A stretch of 64,000 bases of DNA from an uncultured Prevotellaceae bacterium. Lineage in GTDB: Bacteria; Bacteroidota; Bacteroidia; Bacteroidales; Bacteroidaceae. The DNA lies in the NCBI GenBank assembly GCA_900317635.1, contig ONHN01000002.1, positions 1 through 64,000 of the forward strand. Direction: 5' to 3'. Of this stretch, positions 23,793 through 30,791 are shown in pieces (position 1 is the first letter of the stretch; each line of letters begins with the position of its first letter). The notes beneath the pieces were generated by a model. That model ran no database searches. It was not told the DNA's origin and saw only the letters and a list, made by a program, of their open reading frames with translations. The translations under genes and the position numbers were made by a program.

Positions 23793-24713
23793 TTATCTCC
23801 CGAAAGTGCGTCCGCTTCGGCCTGAACCATTAGAGGAGTTGCTCTTTCCGCTGGGACGGCTACCGCCTACGCTAGAACGTCCGCCGCTGGGCCTACTGCC
23901 GCTATTGCCTCCGCTAACGTTGCCGCTGCCCGAGGGGCGACCGTGGTTGTTGCCTCCGCCAACGTTGCCGCTGCCCGAGGGGCGACCGTGGTTGTTGCCT
24001 CCGCCAACGTTGCCGCTGCCCGAGGGGCGACCTCCGCCTTGGTTGCCATAGTTGCCGCTATTGCCAGGCTTGTGGTTACCGCCGCTGTGGTTCGAGCCCG
24101 AACCGCCGCCGTGGTGTCCATTATTGGGTCTGCCGCCCGTGTAGCCAGGGCCGCCGTGGTGTCCGTCGCCAGGCCGGTGGTGGTTGTAGCCAGGGCCGCC
24201 GTGGCCATAGCCCGGGCCGCCGTGGTGAGGCGGGCGCATGCCCGGACCGTGGGAGGGGCGATAGTGGCGATAGGGACTGTAGCCGTTATGGCCGCGACGC
24301 CCGTAGCCTCCGTGGTAACTATGGTATATGCTGGGACGGCTGAAGTAGTAGTGGCCGTAGCGATAGCGGTCGAAGACGGGGTAGTACCAGCGGTTTACTT
24401 GCCAGCGCAGGGGGCGGAAGAAGTAATCGACGGCGGCGTAGAGGTTATACTGCCAGTCGAACAAGACGTAGCGGATGTCCTCGTTGCGATAGCTCCAACT
24501 TACGCCATAGAGGTCGGCGGCCGTACCCACGCTAAGGAAGTAGTCGAGGTTGATTTGATAAACTTGGTTATACTGGTCTTGCGTAAGGTTCAGTTCGTAG
24601 GCCATCTTGTCCGTGAGGAAGTAGGCGTTGTCGCGAGCTACATCGTAGGGAAGGGCTTTGAGCGAAGCGAAGCTGCAAAGCACGGCGACGAGGGAGAGTA
24701 GTAAACGCTTCAT
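23793..24713 (-). CDS. Secreted Gly/His/Asn-rich repeat protein
   Basis: A 306-residue protein with a signal peptide (to about 20). The ordered N-terminal part (22-130) contains an LTQDQYNQVYQINLDYF helix, resembling the LTxxQ helices of small periplasmic stress proteins. The aromatic-rich middle (RWYYPVFDRYRYGHYYF) is followed by more than 150 low-complexity residues rich in Gly, His, Pro, Asn and Ser. Near the C-terminus a 15-residue unit (GGGNNHGRPSGSGNV) is repeated exactly, encoded by 45-bp DNA repeats. The His-rich part could bind metal ions; that is inference. A long frame on the opposite strand is a shadow of the GC-rich repeats. It stands alone, with a TATTTTTG -7 box about 90 bases upstream. 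Confidence 0.8.
   Translation of the reverse strand: MKRLLLSLVAVLCSFASLKALPYDVARDNAYFLTDKMAYELNLTQDQYNQVYQINLDYFLSVGTAADLYGVSWSYRNEDIRYVLFDWQYNLYAAVDYFFRPLRWQVNRWYYPVFDRYRYGHYYFSRPSIYHSYHGGYGRRGHNGYSPYRHYRPSHGPGMRPPHHGGPGYGHGGPGYNHHRPGDGHHGGPGYTGGRPNNGHHGGGSGSNHSGGNHKPGNSGNYGNQGGGRPSGSGNVGGGNNHGRPSGSGNVGGGNNHGRPSGSGNVSGGNSGSRPSGGRSSVGGSRPSGKSNSSNGSGRSGRTFGR
23911..24030. repeat. 45-bp in-frame tandem repeat in the Gly/His-rich gene
   Basis: Two full copies (23,911-23,955 and 23,956-24,000) differ at one position, and a third is about two-thirds complete (24,001-24,030). The period is a multiple of three, so gain or loss of units keeps the reading frame. Confidence 0.9.
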
Positions 24714-24802
24714 AATCGTAAGTTATTTGATGGGTTCAACACGTTGTTTTGGTTTCTTGCTTGTATGACGCCCGCAAACACGAAAGGTTAAAGGCGCGAC
24801 TG

Positions 24803-24810
24803 CAAAAATA
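24803..24810 (-). promoter_or_regulatory. -7 box upstream of the Gly/His-rich protein gene
   Basis: The minus strand reads TATTTTTG, an exact TAnnTTTG match, 90 bases before the start codon. The 5' leader would be about 80 bases. Confidence 0.5.
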
Positions 24811-24969
24811 CAAAGAATTTTTGGCTTTTGCGGAAAGATAGGACAATAATCGTACGTTGGTGCCGCTTTGAGTGTTCCCCCAAAACAACAAACCTATTTC
24901 GCCAATCCCTTGCCGTTGCGCTGTATTATTGCGAACTTAGCGCCGCGAAACACAAAACGCCTTTTCCGA

Positions 24970-26091
24970 ATGCAAAAAACGGGTTTATACGTACACGTGC
25001 CGTTTTGCAGGAGTCGCTGCGCCTATTGCGACTTTTACTCTACGGCAGGGCAGGAGCAGCAGGCTACGGCCTTTGTTGCTGCAGCCGTGAACGAGATGCG
25101 GGCACGGCGCGGCGAGCTGCAAGGCGAAGTGGCTACTATCTACGTGGGTGGTGGCACGCCGTCGGTGTTGCCAGCCGAAGCGTTGAGCACCTTGCTCGAG
25201 GGTGCGCGCACGGTGTTCCCCATAGCTCACGATGCCGAGGTGACGGTAGAGGTCAACCCCGACGACGTATGCTCGGCACTGGTCGGCACGTTGCTCAATG
25301 CGGGCGTAAACCGCGTGTCGATGGGCGTGCAAACCTTCGACGATGCGCTGCTCCGCTTCTTGCGCCGCCGCCATACGGGCGAGGCGGCTGTCGAGGCGAT
25401 AGGTTGTTTGCAAAGGGAAGGGATAACGAACATTTCTGCCGACCTCATCTATGGTTTACCCGGACAGACGGCAGAGGCTTTTCGTTCCGACGTAAGGCGT
25501 TTATGCGCGCTTCCCGTGACGCATCTGTCGGCCTACGCACTGAGTTATGAAGAGGGAACGACGCTTTCCCTTTGGCTACGGCAAGGCAAGGTGAAGGAGC
25601 AGAGCGATGAGCAACTGCTTGAGATGTATAACCTGCTGATGGACGAAGCGAAAGCGGCGGGCTTTGAGCATTACGAAATATCGAATTTCGCTCGGGCTGG
25701 TCGCCACTCGCGCCACAACAGCTCGTATTGGCAGGGCATTCCCTACATCGGCATAGGCCCTGGCGCCCACTCTTACGACGGCAACCGCGTGCGGCGGGCC
25801 AATCGGCCCGATTTGGCGGCATACATTGCCGCAGCGGGAAATCCGTCTTACGACGAAGAACTTCTTACGCCCACCACGTTGTATAACGAAAAACTCATGA
25901 CGCGCCTGCGCACTTCCGAAGGCTTACCCTTGCGGCTCTTCACTGCGGAAGAGCAAGCGTTTCTGCAGCAGATGGCTGCACCGCATATTGCGGCGGGGAC
26001 ATTATCGTTAGCCGACAACCGCTTGCGCCTCACGCGCAAGGGATTGTTTGTCAGCGACGGCGTGATGAGCGACTTGATGAAAGTAGATTGA
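24970..26091 (+). CDS. hemW: Radical-SAM heme chaperone HemW
   Basis: This 373-residue cytosolic radical SAM protein is related to coproporphyrinogen III oxidase HemN. The start at 24,970 puts the motif GLYVHVPFCRSRCAYCDFY immediately at the N-terminus, as in the family; the longer open frame is not supported. The iron-sulfur cysteines are CRSRCAYC (CX3CX2C, residues 13-20). The GGGTPS motif near 60 and EVNPDD near 90 belong to SAM binding, and a C-terminal HemN domain (HNSSYWQGIPYIGIGPGAHS region) follows. HemW binds heme and delivers it to proteins rather than oxidising porphyrin. The HemN-specific extra CxxC-type end is absent, supporting HemW. It stands alone, with a large hairpin region downstream. 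Confidence 0.92.
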   Translation: MQKTGLYVHVPFCRSRCAYCDFYSTAGQEQQATAFVAAAVNEMRARRGELQGEVATIYVGGGTPSVLPAEALSTLLEGARTVFPIAHDAEVTVEVNPDDVCSALVGTLLNAGVNRVSMGVQTFDDALLRFLRRRHTGEAAVEAIGCLQREGITNISADLIYGLPGQTAEAFRSDVRRLCALPVTHLSAYALSYEEGTTLSLWLRQGKVKEQSDEQLLEMYNLLMDEAKAAGFEHYEISNFARAGRHSRHNSSYWQGIPYIGIGPGAHSYDGNRVRRANRPDLAAYIAAAGNPSYDEELLTPTTLYNEKLMTRLRTSEGLPLRLFTAEEQAFLQQMAAPHIAAGTLSLADNRLRLTRKGLFVSDGVMSDLMKVD

Positions 26092-26189
26092 CCTTTACAA
26101 GGCTGCATTTTCCTGCTACCCTACAATTTTTCGTAAGCACCCTCAAAGTTTAGGGGGAGGCTTTTCAAGTTTTTCATAAAAGCCATAAA

Positions 26190-26280
26190 GTTATAAATCT
26201 CGGCGGGAAATGTACATAACGCGCCGAGATTATATACATTTCCCGCCGAGTTATATACATTTCCCGCCGAGATTTATAAC
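26190..26280. repeat. 91-base inverted repeat with internal 21-bp direct repeat
   Basis: The left arm 26,190-26,220 and right arm 26,250-26,280 are 31 bases each with one mismatch. Both contain the palindrome-like word tttcccgccgag or its complement. Two direct copies of a 21-base unit (beginning ttatatacatttcccgccga) lie at 26,230-26,250 and 26,251-26,271. Confidence 0.92.
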
Positions 26281-26423
26281 TTCTGCGCTTTTCGGAAAAA
26301 TTTCCTAAGGGCGGCAGGAAAACTTGTGGGCTTTGTGGAAAAGTTTTGAAGGCCAGCCCTTTGCGCAGTCTGCGAGAGCGAAAACGGCTTCGGCTTTGCG
26401 CCGAGAGCGGCCAGGCTCAGGTG

Positions 26424-26527
26424 CAAGTACGCAAACGCGCGGATTTAGTTTTTCGCATGTCCTCGTTGCTTCTTCAGCGCACGAGGCGAAAACTAAATCC
26501 GCGCGTAGATTATTGTTAACGTACTTG
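26424..26527. terminator. Nested inverted repeat at the glmM 3' end
   Basis: Three nested pairs point to one long hairpin: caagtacg (26,424) with cgtacttg (26,520), a 21-22 base arm acgcgcggatttagtttt... (26,435-26,456) with its complement (26,486-26,506, one extra T), and cctcgt (26,461) with acgagg (26,481). It ends 9 bases past the glmM stop. It may end glmM transcription, although it is much larger than a usual terminator and has no clean T tract. Confidence 0.7.
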
Positions 26528-26536
26528 TGGCAAGCG

Positions 26537-27922
26537 TTAGATCATCGTCTTCACAACGTCCATAATCTTCTTGCCCAATGCGTCGGCGGCTTCCATGGTG
26601 TGGGCTTCGCTATAGACGCGAATGATGGGTTCGGTGTTGGACTTGCGCAGGTGTACCCATTCGTCGGCAAAGTCAATCTTCACGCCGTCGATGTCCGTCA
26701 CGCGTTCGTCTTTATACATCTCCTTCACGCGGGCAAGGATTGCGTCAACGTCGGTGCCTTTGGCCAGGTCGATGCGGTTCTTAGCGATGAAGTAGGGCGG
26801 ATAGAGCTTGCGCAGTTCGCTGGGCTTTTTGCCCGTCTTGGCCATGTAGGTGAGCATAAGGGCAATGCCTACCAAGGCGTCGCGGCCAGGATGTGCAGCG
26901 GGGTAGATGACGCCGCCGTTGCCTTCGCCACCGATAACGGCGTTTGTCTTTTTCATCAGCGTCACAACGTTCACTTCGCCCACGGCCGACGCATTGTACT
27001 GGCAGCCGTATTTCTCGGTCACGTCGCGCAAGGCGCGGGTGGAGCTGAGGTTCGAGACGGTGTTGCCTGGCGTGTGTTGCAAAACCCAGTCGGCGCAGGT
27101 GACGAGCGTGTATTCTTCGCCGTACATCTCGCCGTCTTCTTGTATGAAGGCTAAGCGGTCAACGTCGGGGTCGCAAACGCAGCCGATGTCGTAGCCGCCT
27201 GCGGCCATGAGTTCGCAGATTTCGCCGAGGTGCTGGCGCAGAGGCTCGGGGTTGTGGGCAAACTCGCCGTTAGCTTCGCCGTTGAGCACCTTCACGTTCT
27301 TCACGCCGAGCTGCTCAAGGAGCTTGGGCAGGATGATGCCGCCTACGGAGTTGACCGTGTCGAGGCAGACGGAGAAGTTGGCCTTTTTGATGGCCTCAAC
27401 GTCAACGAGGTCGAGGTTTTTGACCATATCGATGTGATACTGGTCGTAGATAGGCTTCTCGCAGTAGTGGCCCAAGTTGTCAACGTCGGCATACTCGAAG
27501 TCGCCTTCGTCGGCCAGACGCACTACTTCAGCGGCGTCTTTAGGTCCGAGGAATTCGCCGCGCTCGTCAAGGAGCTTCAAGGCGTTCCACTGGCGCGGGT
27601 TGTGGCTGGCGGTGAGGATGATGCCGCCCACAGCGTTTTCGGCCACCACGGCAATTTCCGTAGTAGGTGTGGAGGCAAGGCCGATGTTGACAACGTCGAA
27701 GCCCATGCCCATCAGCGTCCCGCATACGCAATGGCTCACCATTTCGCCCGAGATGCGCGCATCGCGTCCTACAACGATCTTCTTGTCGTACTTACCTACG
27801 AAGGCTTTGCGCAGTGTGGCATAGGCCGATACGGATTTAACGATGTCGAGCGGATTGAGCGTGTCGCCAGGGCGACCGCCAATCGTTCCGCGAAAACCAG
27901 AGATTGATTTGATTAATGTCAT
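26537..27922 (-). CDS. glmM: Phosphoglucosamine mutase-type phosphohexomutase
   Basis: A 461-residue cytosolic enzyme of the alpha-D-phosphohexomutase family, which moves a phosphate between C1 and C6 of a sugar. Glucosamine phosphate, for UDP-GlcNAc and peptidoglycan synthesis, is the likely substrate. The phosphoserine loop is TASHNP with Ser106, the metal-binding loop is CDPDVDRLAF near 240, the sugar-binding loop is GGEGNGGV near 320, and the phosphate-binding loop is RKSNTEPIIRVY near 430. The protein begins MTLIKSISGFRGTIGG, typical for Bacteroidetes GlmM. Phosphomannomutase/phosphoglucomutase activity is possible in this family. It is a single gene with a complex hairpin downstream. 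Confidence 0.9.
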   Translation of the reverse strand: MTLIKSISGFRGTIGGRPGDTLNPLDIVKSVSAYATLRKAFVGKYDKKIVVGRDARISGEMVSHCVCGTLMGMGFDVVNIGLASTPTTEIAVVAENAVGGIILTASHNPRQWNALKLLDERGEFLGPKDAAEVVRLADEGDFEYADVDNLGHYCEKPIYDQYHIDMVKNLDLVDVEAIKKANFSVCLDTVNSVGGIILPKLLEQLGVKNVKVLNGEANGEFAHNPEPLRQHLGEICELMAAGGYDIGCVCDPDVDRLAFIQEDGEMYGEEYTLVTCADWVLQHTPGNTVSNLSSTRALRDVTEKYGCQYNASAVGEVNVVTLMKKTNAVIGGEGNGGVIYPAAHPGRDALVGIALMLTYMAKTGKKPSELRKLYPPYFIAKNRIDLAKGTDVDAILARVKEMYKDERVTDIDGVKIDFADEWVHLRKSNTEPIIRVYSEAHTMEAADALGKKIMDVVKTMI

Positions 27923-28041
27923 GGATTTTTATGGTTAGTTATAGTTGTGTTGATAAATGTTGCTTTTTTTCAGTCACGCGCTTTTGGGTAAAGACATAAA
28001 GCTGGGCTTTCTGTGCTTTTGGCTTAGCGGAAACGTTTCTT

Positions 28042-28272
28042 TCAGGCTTGCGTTTTCTCGCATTCACTCATCAATTCGTAGAGGTATGCAGGACTTTGTA
28101 TGTAGAGATCATTCTCTTCGTCTTGCAGGGAGGGCATCAGTGGGGAGTTATACACGCGCTCCATTGCTTGCTCAATGCTGCAGCCTGTATCCTCTATAAC
28201 GTACTTCACCAACTCGCTTAGCGCGTAGTCGATAAGGTGGGTTGCTATTTGTTGATGGTTTTCCCCTTTCAT
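28042..28272 (-). CDS. Small DUF3990-associated protein
   Basis: A 76-residue soluble acidic protein. The segment LSELVKYVIEDTGCSIEQAMERVYNSP-type helix and the pattern YNS...LY.QS..YLYELM are characteristic of a small protein that regularly follows DUF3990 genes in Bacteroidetes and Firmicutes; this is from general knowledge and not a named family I can cite. It overlaps the DUF3990 gene by 4 bases (ATGA), so the two are translationally coupled. If the operon is a toxin-antitoxin set, this could be the antitoxin or an accessory partner. No DNA-binding motif is seen. Confidence 0.7.
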   Translation of the reverse strand: MKGENHQQIATHLIDYALSELVKYVIEDTGCSIEQAMERVYNSPLMPSLQDEENDLYIQSPAYLYELMSECEKTQA

Positions 28273-28757
28273 ATGCTTTCAGCGTTTGTTTTATGCAGAA
28301 ATTGCAGTGCCTTTGTTGTGCCGAAGAAGTATTGTTGGTCGAGGTATCTGTCCTGTAATCGGCGGGCAGCCTCTTCGGGCGTGTAGATACCTTCGCGAAA
28401 GTTTGTCAGTTGTAGTACTACGCCGTCATCGGCAATAGGGCCTATAACGATGTCGTAATGGTGGATAGGCTCCCTGTTTTTCCTGTCGCGGTTAGCATCT
28501 ACGAAGAGGAGCCATTCCGTGCATGCTTTTTCAGGGAACACCTTTATGTTTAAACCAGAGCGGAAGGCGGTATCGTCCAAGTCGTAAGTGATGAGCGTTG
28601 GTGTGCCACCAAGAAGTCGCGCCTTCTTCTGTGCCATGCGGATGGCGGTTGTTTTGTTTGGTGTCAGATAAAAGCCTTTGCCAAAGTCTTTGTAGCGCAT
28701 GCTGCGAGCGAGGTCAATGCTTTCGATGTCGGTGTTAGTACCATGAAAAAGGTTCAT
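28269..28757 (-). CDS. DUF3990 protein, probable ADP-ribosyltransferase fold
   Basis: This 162-residue soluble protein begins NLFHGTNTDIESID, matching the HGT/S start of DUF3990. It continues with DFGKGFYLT (near 25-33), a Phe-Gly-x-Gly-Phe-Tyr pattern like the tyrosine strand of H-Y-E ADP-ribosyltransferases, and ends DQQYFFGTTKALQFL, the conserved C-terminal DUF3990 pattern. These features suggest transfer of ADP-ribose or a related reaction from NAD, with a protein or nucleic acid target unknown. It sits between two small DUF3791-like genes with 4-base overlaps on both sides, an arrangement that resembles a toxin-antitoxin operon. Activity and toxicity are inferences. Confidence 0.82.
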   Translation of the reverse strand: MNLFHGTNTDIESIDLARSMRYKDFGKGFYLTPNKTTAIRMAQKKARLLGGTPTLITYDLDDTAFRSGLNIKVFPEKACTEWLLFVDANRDRKNREPIHHYDIVIGPIADDGVVLQLTNFREGIYTPEEAARRLQDRYLDQQYFFGTTKALQFLHKTNAESI

Positions 28758-28969
28758 GCGAGGATCCCTCCATTCTTTTGGCAGATGATGACTAAGTCGT
28801 CGATGGTGTCGTCAAGTGACTGCAAATGCTCAACATCGTAAAACTCAATGAGGAACGATAGTCCCCCGTATTTATGCAGATAGCGGAAAGCGGCTTGTCG
28901 CGTCATAGCGAAGCGGCTGCCGAAGGCTCTGACGGCAACAGTCAGAAAGGGAATTTCGTACTTGCTCAT
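28754..28969 (-). CDS. DUF3791 protein
   Basis: A 71-residue soluble protein. I start it at the internal Met at 28,969 (MSKYEIPFLTVAVRAF), since the longer open frame runs through a -7 box. The sequence fits DUF3791: a hydrophobic first helix, a second helix with TRQAAFRYLHKYGGLSFLIEFYDVEHLQSLDD, in which KYGG, YDVEHLQS and the final DDTIDDLVIICQKNGG match the family order. DUF3791 and DUF3990 genes are commonly adjacent, and here they overlap by 4 bases. It is the first gene of the three-gene unit. Antitoxin is a reasonable guess, but not shown. Confidence 0.82.
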   Translation of the reverse strand: MSKYEIPFLTVAVRAFGSRFAMTRQAAFRYLHKYGGLSFLIEFYDVEHLQSLDDTIDDLVIICQKNGGILA

Positions 28970-28995
28970 GTCAACCCACCACTCGTTTGCGGCTA

Positions 28996-29003
28996 CAAAG
29001 TTA
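28996..29003 (-). promoter_or_regulatory. -7 box of the DUF3791/DUF3990 operon
   Basis: The minus strand reads TAACTTTG, an exact -7 element, 26 bases before the chosen DUF3791 ATG. The upstream DNA is very AT-rich. It also argues against the longer start of the DUF3791 frame. Confidence 0.6.
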
Positions 29004-29159
29004 CGAAAAAAAAGTTGACTTAAAAAAAACAATTTAGCAGAATTATCGCGTGATGATACTTCTGGGGCGTTACTATAGGGGTAAGGTTGAATGCGTGTTC
29101 TATATAATCCCCCAAAAAGTTTGTTGAGTTAAGGCGAAAAACGCATGCTGAAATCAGCT

Positions 29160-29200
29160 AAGACGAGCTTGCTGCGGGAGAGATGCGGCAAGCTCGTCTT
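29160..29200 (-). terminator. Hairpin downstream of gdhA
   Basis: A perfect 13-bp stem aagacgagcttgc / gcaagctcgtctt with a 15-base loop starts about 24 bases after the gdhA stop. There is no strong T tract on the minus strand, but the stem is strong and the position fits a terminator. Confidence 0.7.
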
Positions 29201-29223
29201 GGTATGGATATAGGGTAGGGGGC

Positions 29224-30561
29224 TTATACGATGCCTTGTTGGAGCATGGCGTTGGCCACCTTCATGAAGCCGGCGATGTTGGCACCGCGAACGTAGTTGA
29301 TGAAGCCGTCTTCTTGGCGTCCGTACTTCACGCATTGTTCGTGCACGTCGCTCATGATTTGGTGCAGCTTCTGGTCAACTTCTTCGGAGGTCCAGTAGAT
29401 GTGCATAGCGTTTTGCGTCATTTCCAGACCGCTGGTTGCTACGCCACCGCTGTTGACGGCCTTACCTGGGCCGAAGGGGGTGCGCTGGGCGATGAAGTAG
29501 TCGATAGCCTCGGCGGTGCAACCCATGTTGCTGACTTCGGCTACGCACTGCACGCCGTTGGCAACGAGTTGCTTGGCGTCTTCTTCATTCAGCTCGTTTT
29601 GCGTGGCGCAGGGCATGGCGATATCAACCTTCACCTCCCAGGGCTTCTTGCCAGGGAAGAACTTTGCGCTGGGATACTTCTCGGCGTAAGGAGCTACGAC
29701 GTCGTTGCCGCTGGCGCGGAGTTCGAGCATATATTCGTTCTTTTCGCCGCTGATGCCTTCGGGGTCGTAAACGTAGCCGTCGGGACCGCTGATGGTAACG
29801 ACTTTAGCGCCGAGCTGCGTAGCTTTCTGCACAGCACCCCATGCCACGTTGCCGAAACCGCTGACGGCGATGGTCTTGCCCTTGATGTCCATGCCGAGGT
29901 CGTCGAGCATGTGTTTGAGGAAGTAGCAAGCACCATAGCCCGTTGCTTCGGGACGCAGGATGCTGCCGCCAAACTCGCGGCCCTTACCCGTCATGGTACC
30001 AGTGCACTCGTGGGTGAGCTTCTTGTACATGCCGTAGAGGTAGCCCACTTCGCGTCCGCCTACGCCGATGTCGCCAGCGGGCACGTCCATGTCGGGACCG
30101 AGTATTTTGTGGGCTTCAAGCATCCAGCTTTGGCAGAAGCGCATGATTTCGGCATCGCTCTTGCCGCGCGGTGCGAAGTCCGAACCGCCCTTGCCGCCGC
30201 CCATGGGCAACGTGGTGAGGGCGTTTTTGAACGTCTGTTCGAAACCGAGGAACTTCAAGATGGAGAGCGTAACGGAGGGGTGGAAACGAATGCCGCCTTT
30301 GTACGGGCCAATGGCGTTGTTGAACTGAACGCGGTAGCCGAGGTTTACCTGAACCTCGCCCTGGTCGTCAACCCAAGGCACGCGGAACGTGAGAATGCGG
30401 TCGGGCTCTACGATGCGCTCGATGATTTTGGCTTTCTCGAACTCGGGGTGTTGGTTGTAAACGTCCTCAACGGAGAGCAGTACTTCGCGAACGGCTTGGA
30501 GATACTCTTTCTCGCCGGGGTGCTTGGCCTCAAGGGCCTGCATGATGACTTCAGTTTTCAT
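29224..30561 (-). CDS. gdhA: Glutamate dehydrogenase
   Basis: A 445-residue cytosolic enzyme that interconverts glutamate and 2-oxoglutarate plus ammonia, a main nitrogen entry point in Bacteroidales. The catalytic region is TTLPMGGGKGGSDF with the lysine at K124; GGREVGYLYGMY and RPEATGYGACYF follow, and the Rossmann nucleotide-binding motif is VSGFGNVAWGA near 237. The length and sequence fit the hexameric class of about 445-450 residues. Whether it uses NAD, NADP or both cannot be told reliably from the sequence. It has a strong promoter (TTTG-N19-TACTTTTG) and a leader with a small hairpin; a heptad-repeat element lies between it and the sialidase gene. Confidence 0.96.
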   Translation of the reverse strand: MKTEVIMQALEAKHPGEKEYLQAVREVLLSVEDVYNQHPEFEKAKIIERIVEPDRILTFRVPWVDDQGEVQVNLGYRVQFNNAIGPYKGGIRFHPSVTLSILKFLGFEQTFKNALTTLPMGGGKGGSDFAPRGKSDAEIMRFCQSWMLEAHKILGPDMDVPAGDIGVGGREVGYLYGMYKKLTHECTGTMTGKGREFGGSILRPEATGYGACYFLKHMLDDLGMDIKGKTIAVSGFGNVAWGAVQKATQLGAKVVTISGPDGYVYDPEGISGEKNEYMLELRASGNDVVAPYAEKYPSAKFFPGKKPWEVKVDIAMPCATQNELNEEDAKQLVANGVQCVAEVSNMGCTAEAIDYFIAQRTPFGPGKAVNSGGVATSGLEMTQNAMHIYWTSEEVDQKLHQIMSDVHEQCVKYGRQEDGFINYVRGANIAGFMKVANAMLQQGIV

Positions 30562-30602
30562 TTCAGAAGTGTTGGAATGATTTTAAGGTTGTGTGTATGT
30601 CA

Positions 30603-30622
30603 GGGCGGAGGAGATCCGCCCC
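30603..30622 (-). promoter_or_regulatory. Small hairpin in the gdhA 5' leader
   Basis: An inverted pair gggcgga / tccgccc lies in the leader, between the promoter and the start codon. It may affect mRNA stability or translation. No known riboswitch pattern is seen. Confidence 0.4.
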
Positions 30623-30635
30623 TTTATTTTATGCG

Positions 30636-30666
30636 CAAAAGTAGCGAGTTAATTTGGGAGGGCAAA
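30636..30666 (-). promoter_or_regulatory. Consensus promoter of gdhA
   Basis: On the minus strand TTTG (30,663-30,666), exactly 19 bases, then TACTTTTG (30,636-30,643). This matches both elements and the spacing of the Bacteroidetes housekeeping promoter, and fits strong expression of gdhA. Confidence 0.8.
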
Positions 30667-30705
30667 GTAATTCGCGTAAATAATTCTTAAAAGGAGGATT
30701 TTTTA

Positions 30706-30791
30706 GTGACGAGTTACAAGCTACAAGTTGCAGTTACTTATAAACGCTAATAGCTATATCGGCATAGCCCACTCGTCACTCGTCACTCGTC
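30706..30791. repeat. Heptad-repeat inverted element, copy A
   Basis: The left arm has GTGACGA, GTTACAA, GCTACAA and GTTGCAG in tandem. A 49-base core-plus-arm (from 30,732) follows, which matches 37,003-37,051 at all but two or three positions. The right arm has inverted TCGTCAC units and ends next to the sialidase stop codon. Confidence 0.88.

Larger units (their letters stand above)
26092..26536. other. 445-base gene-free region with two large hairpins
   Basis: No gene is supported between the convergent hemW and glmM genes. It contains the 31-base-arm inverted repeat at 26,190-26,280 and the nested inverted repeat at 26,424-26,527, listed separately. The remaining DNA is AT-rich on the left and contains no recognised promoter. 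Confidence 0.75.

Noticed and set aside
29236..30690. A 484-codon plus-strand frame across gdhA
   Set aside because: It is the shadow of glutamate dehydrogenase, whose catalytic and Rossmann motifs are complete on the minus strand.
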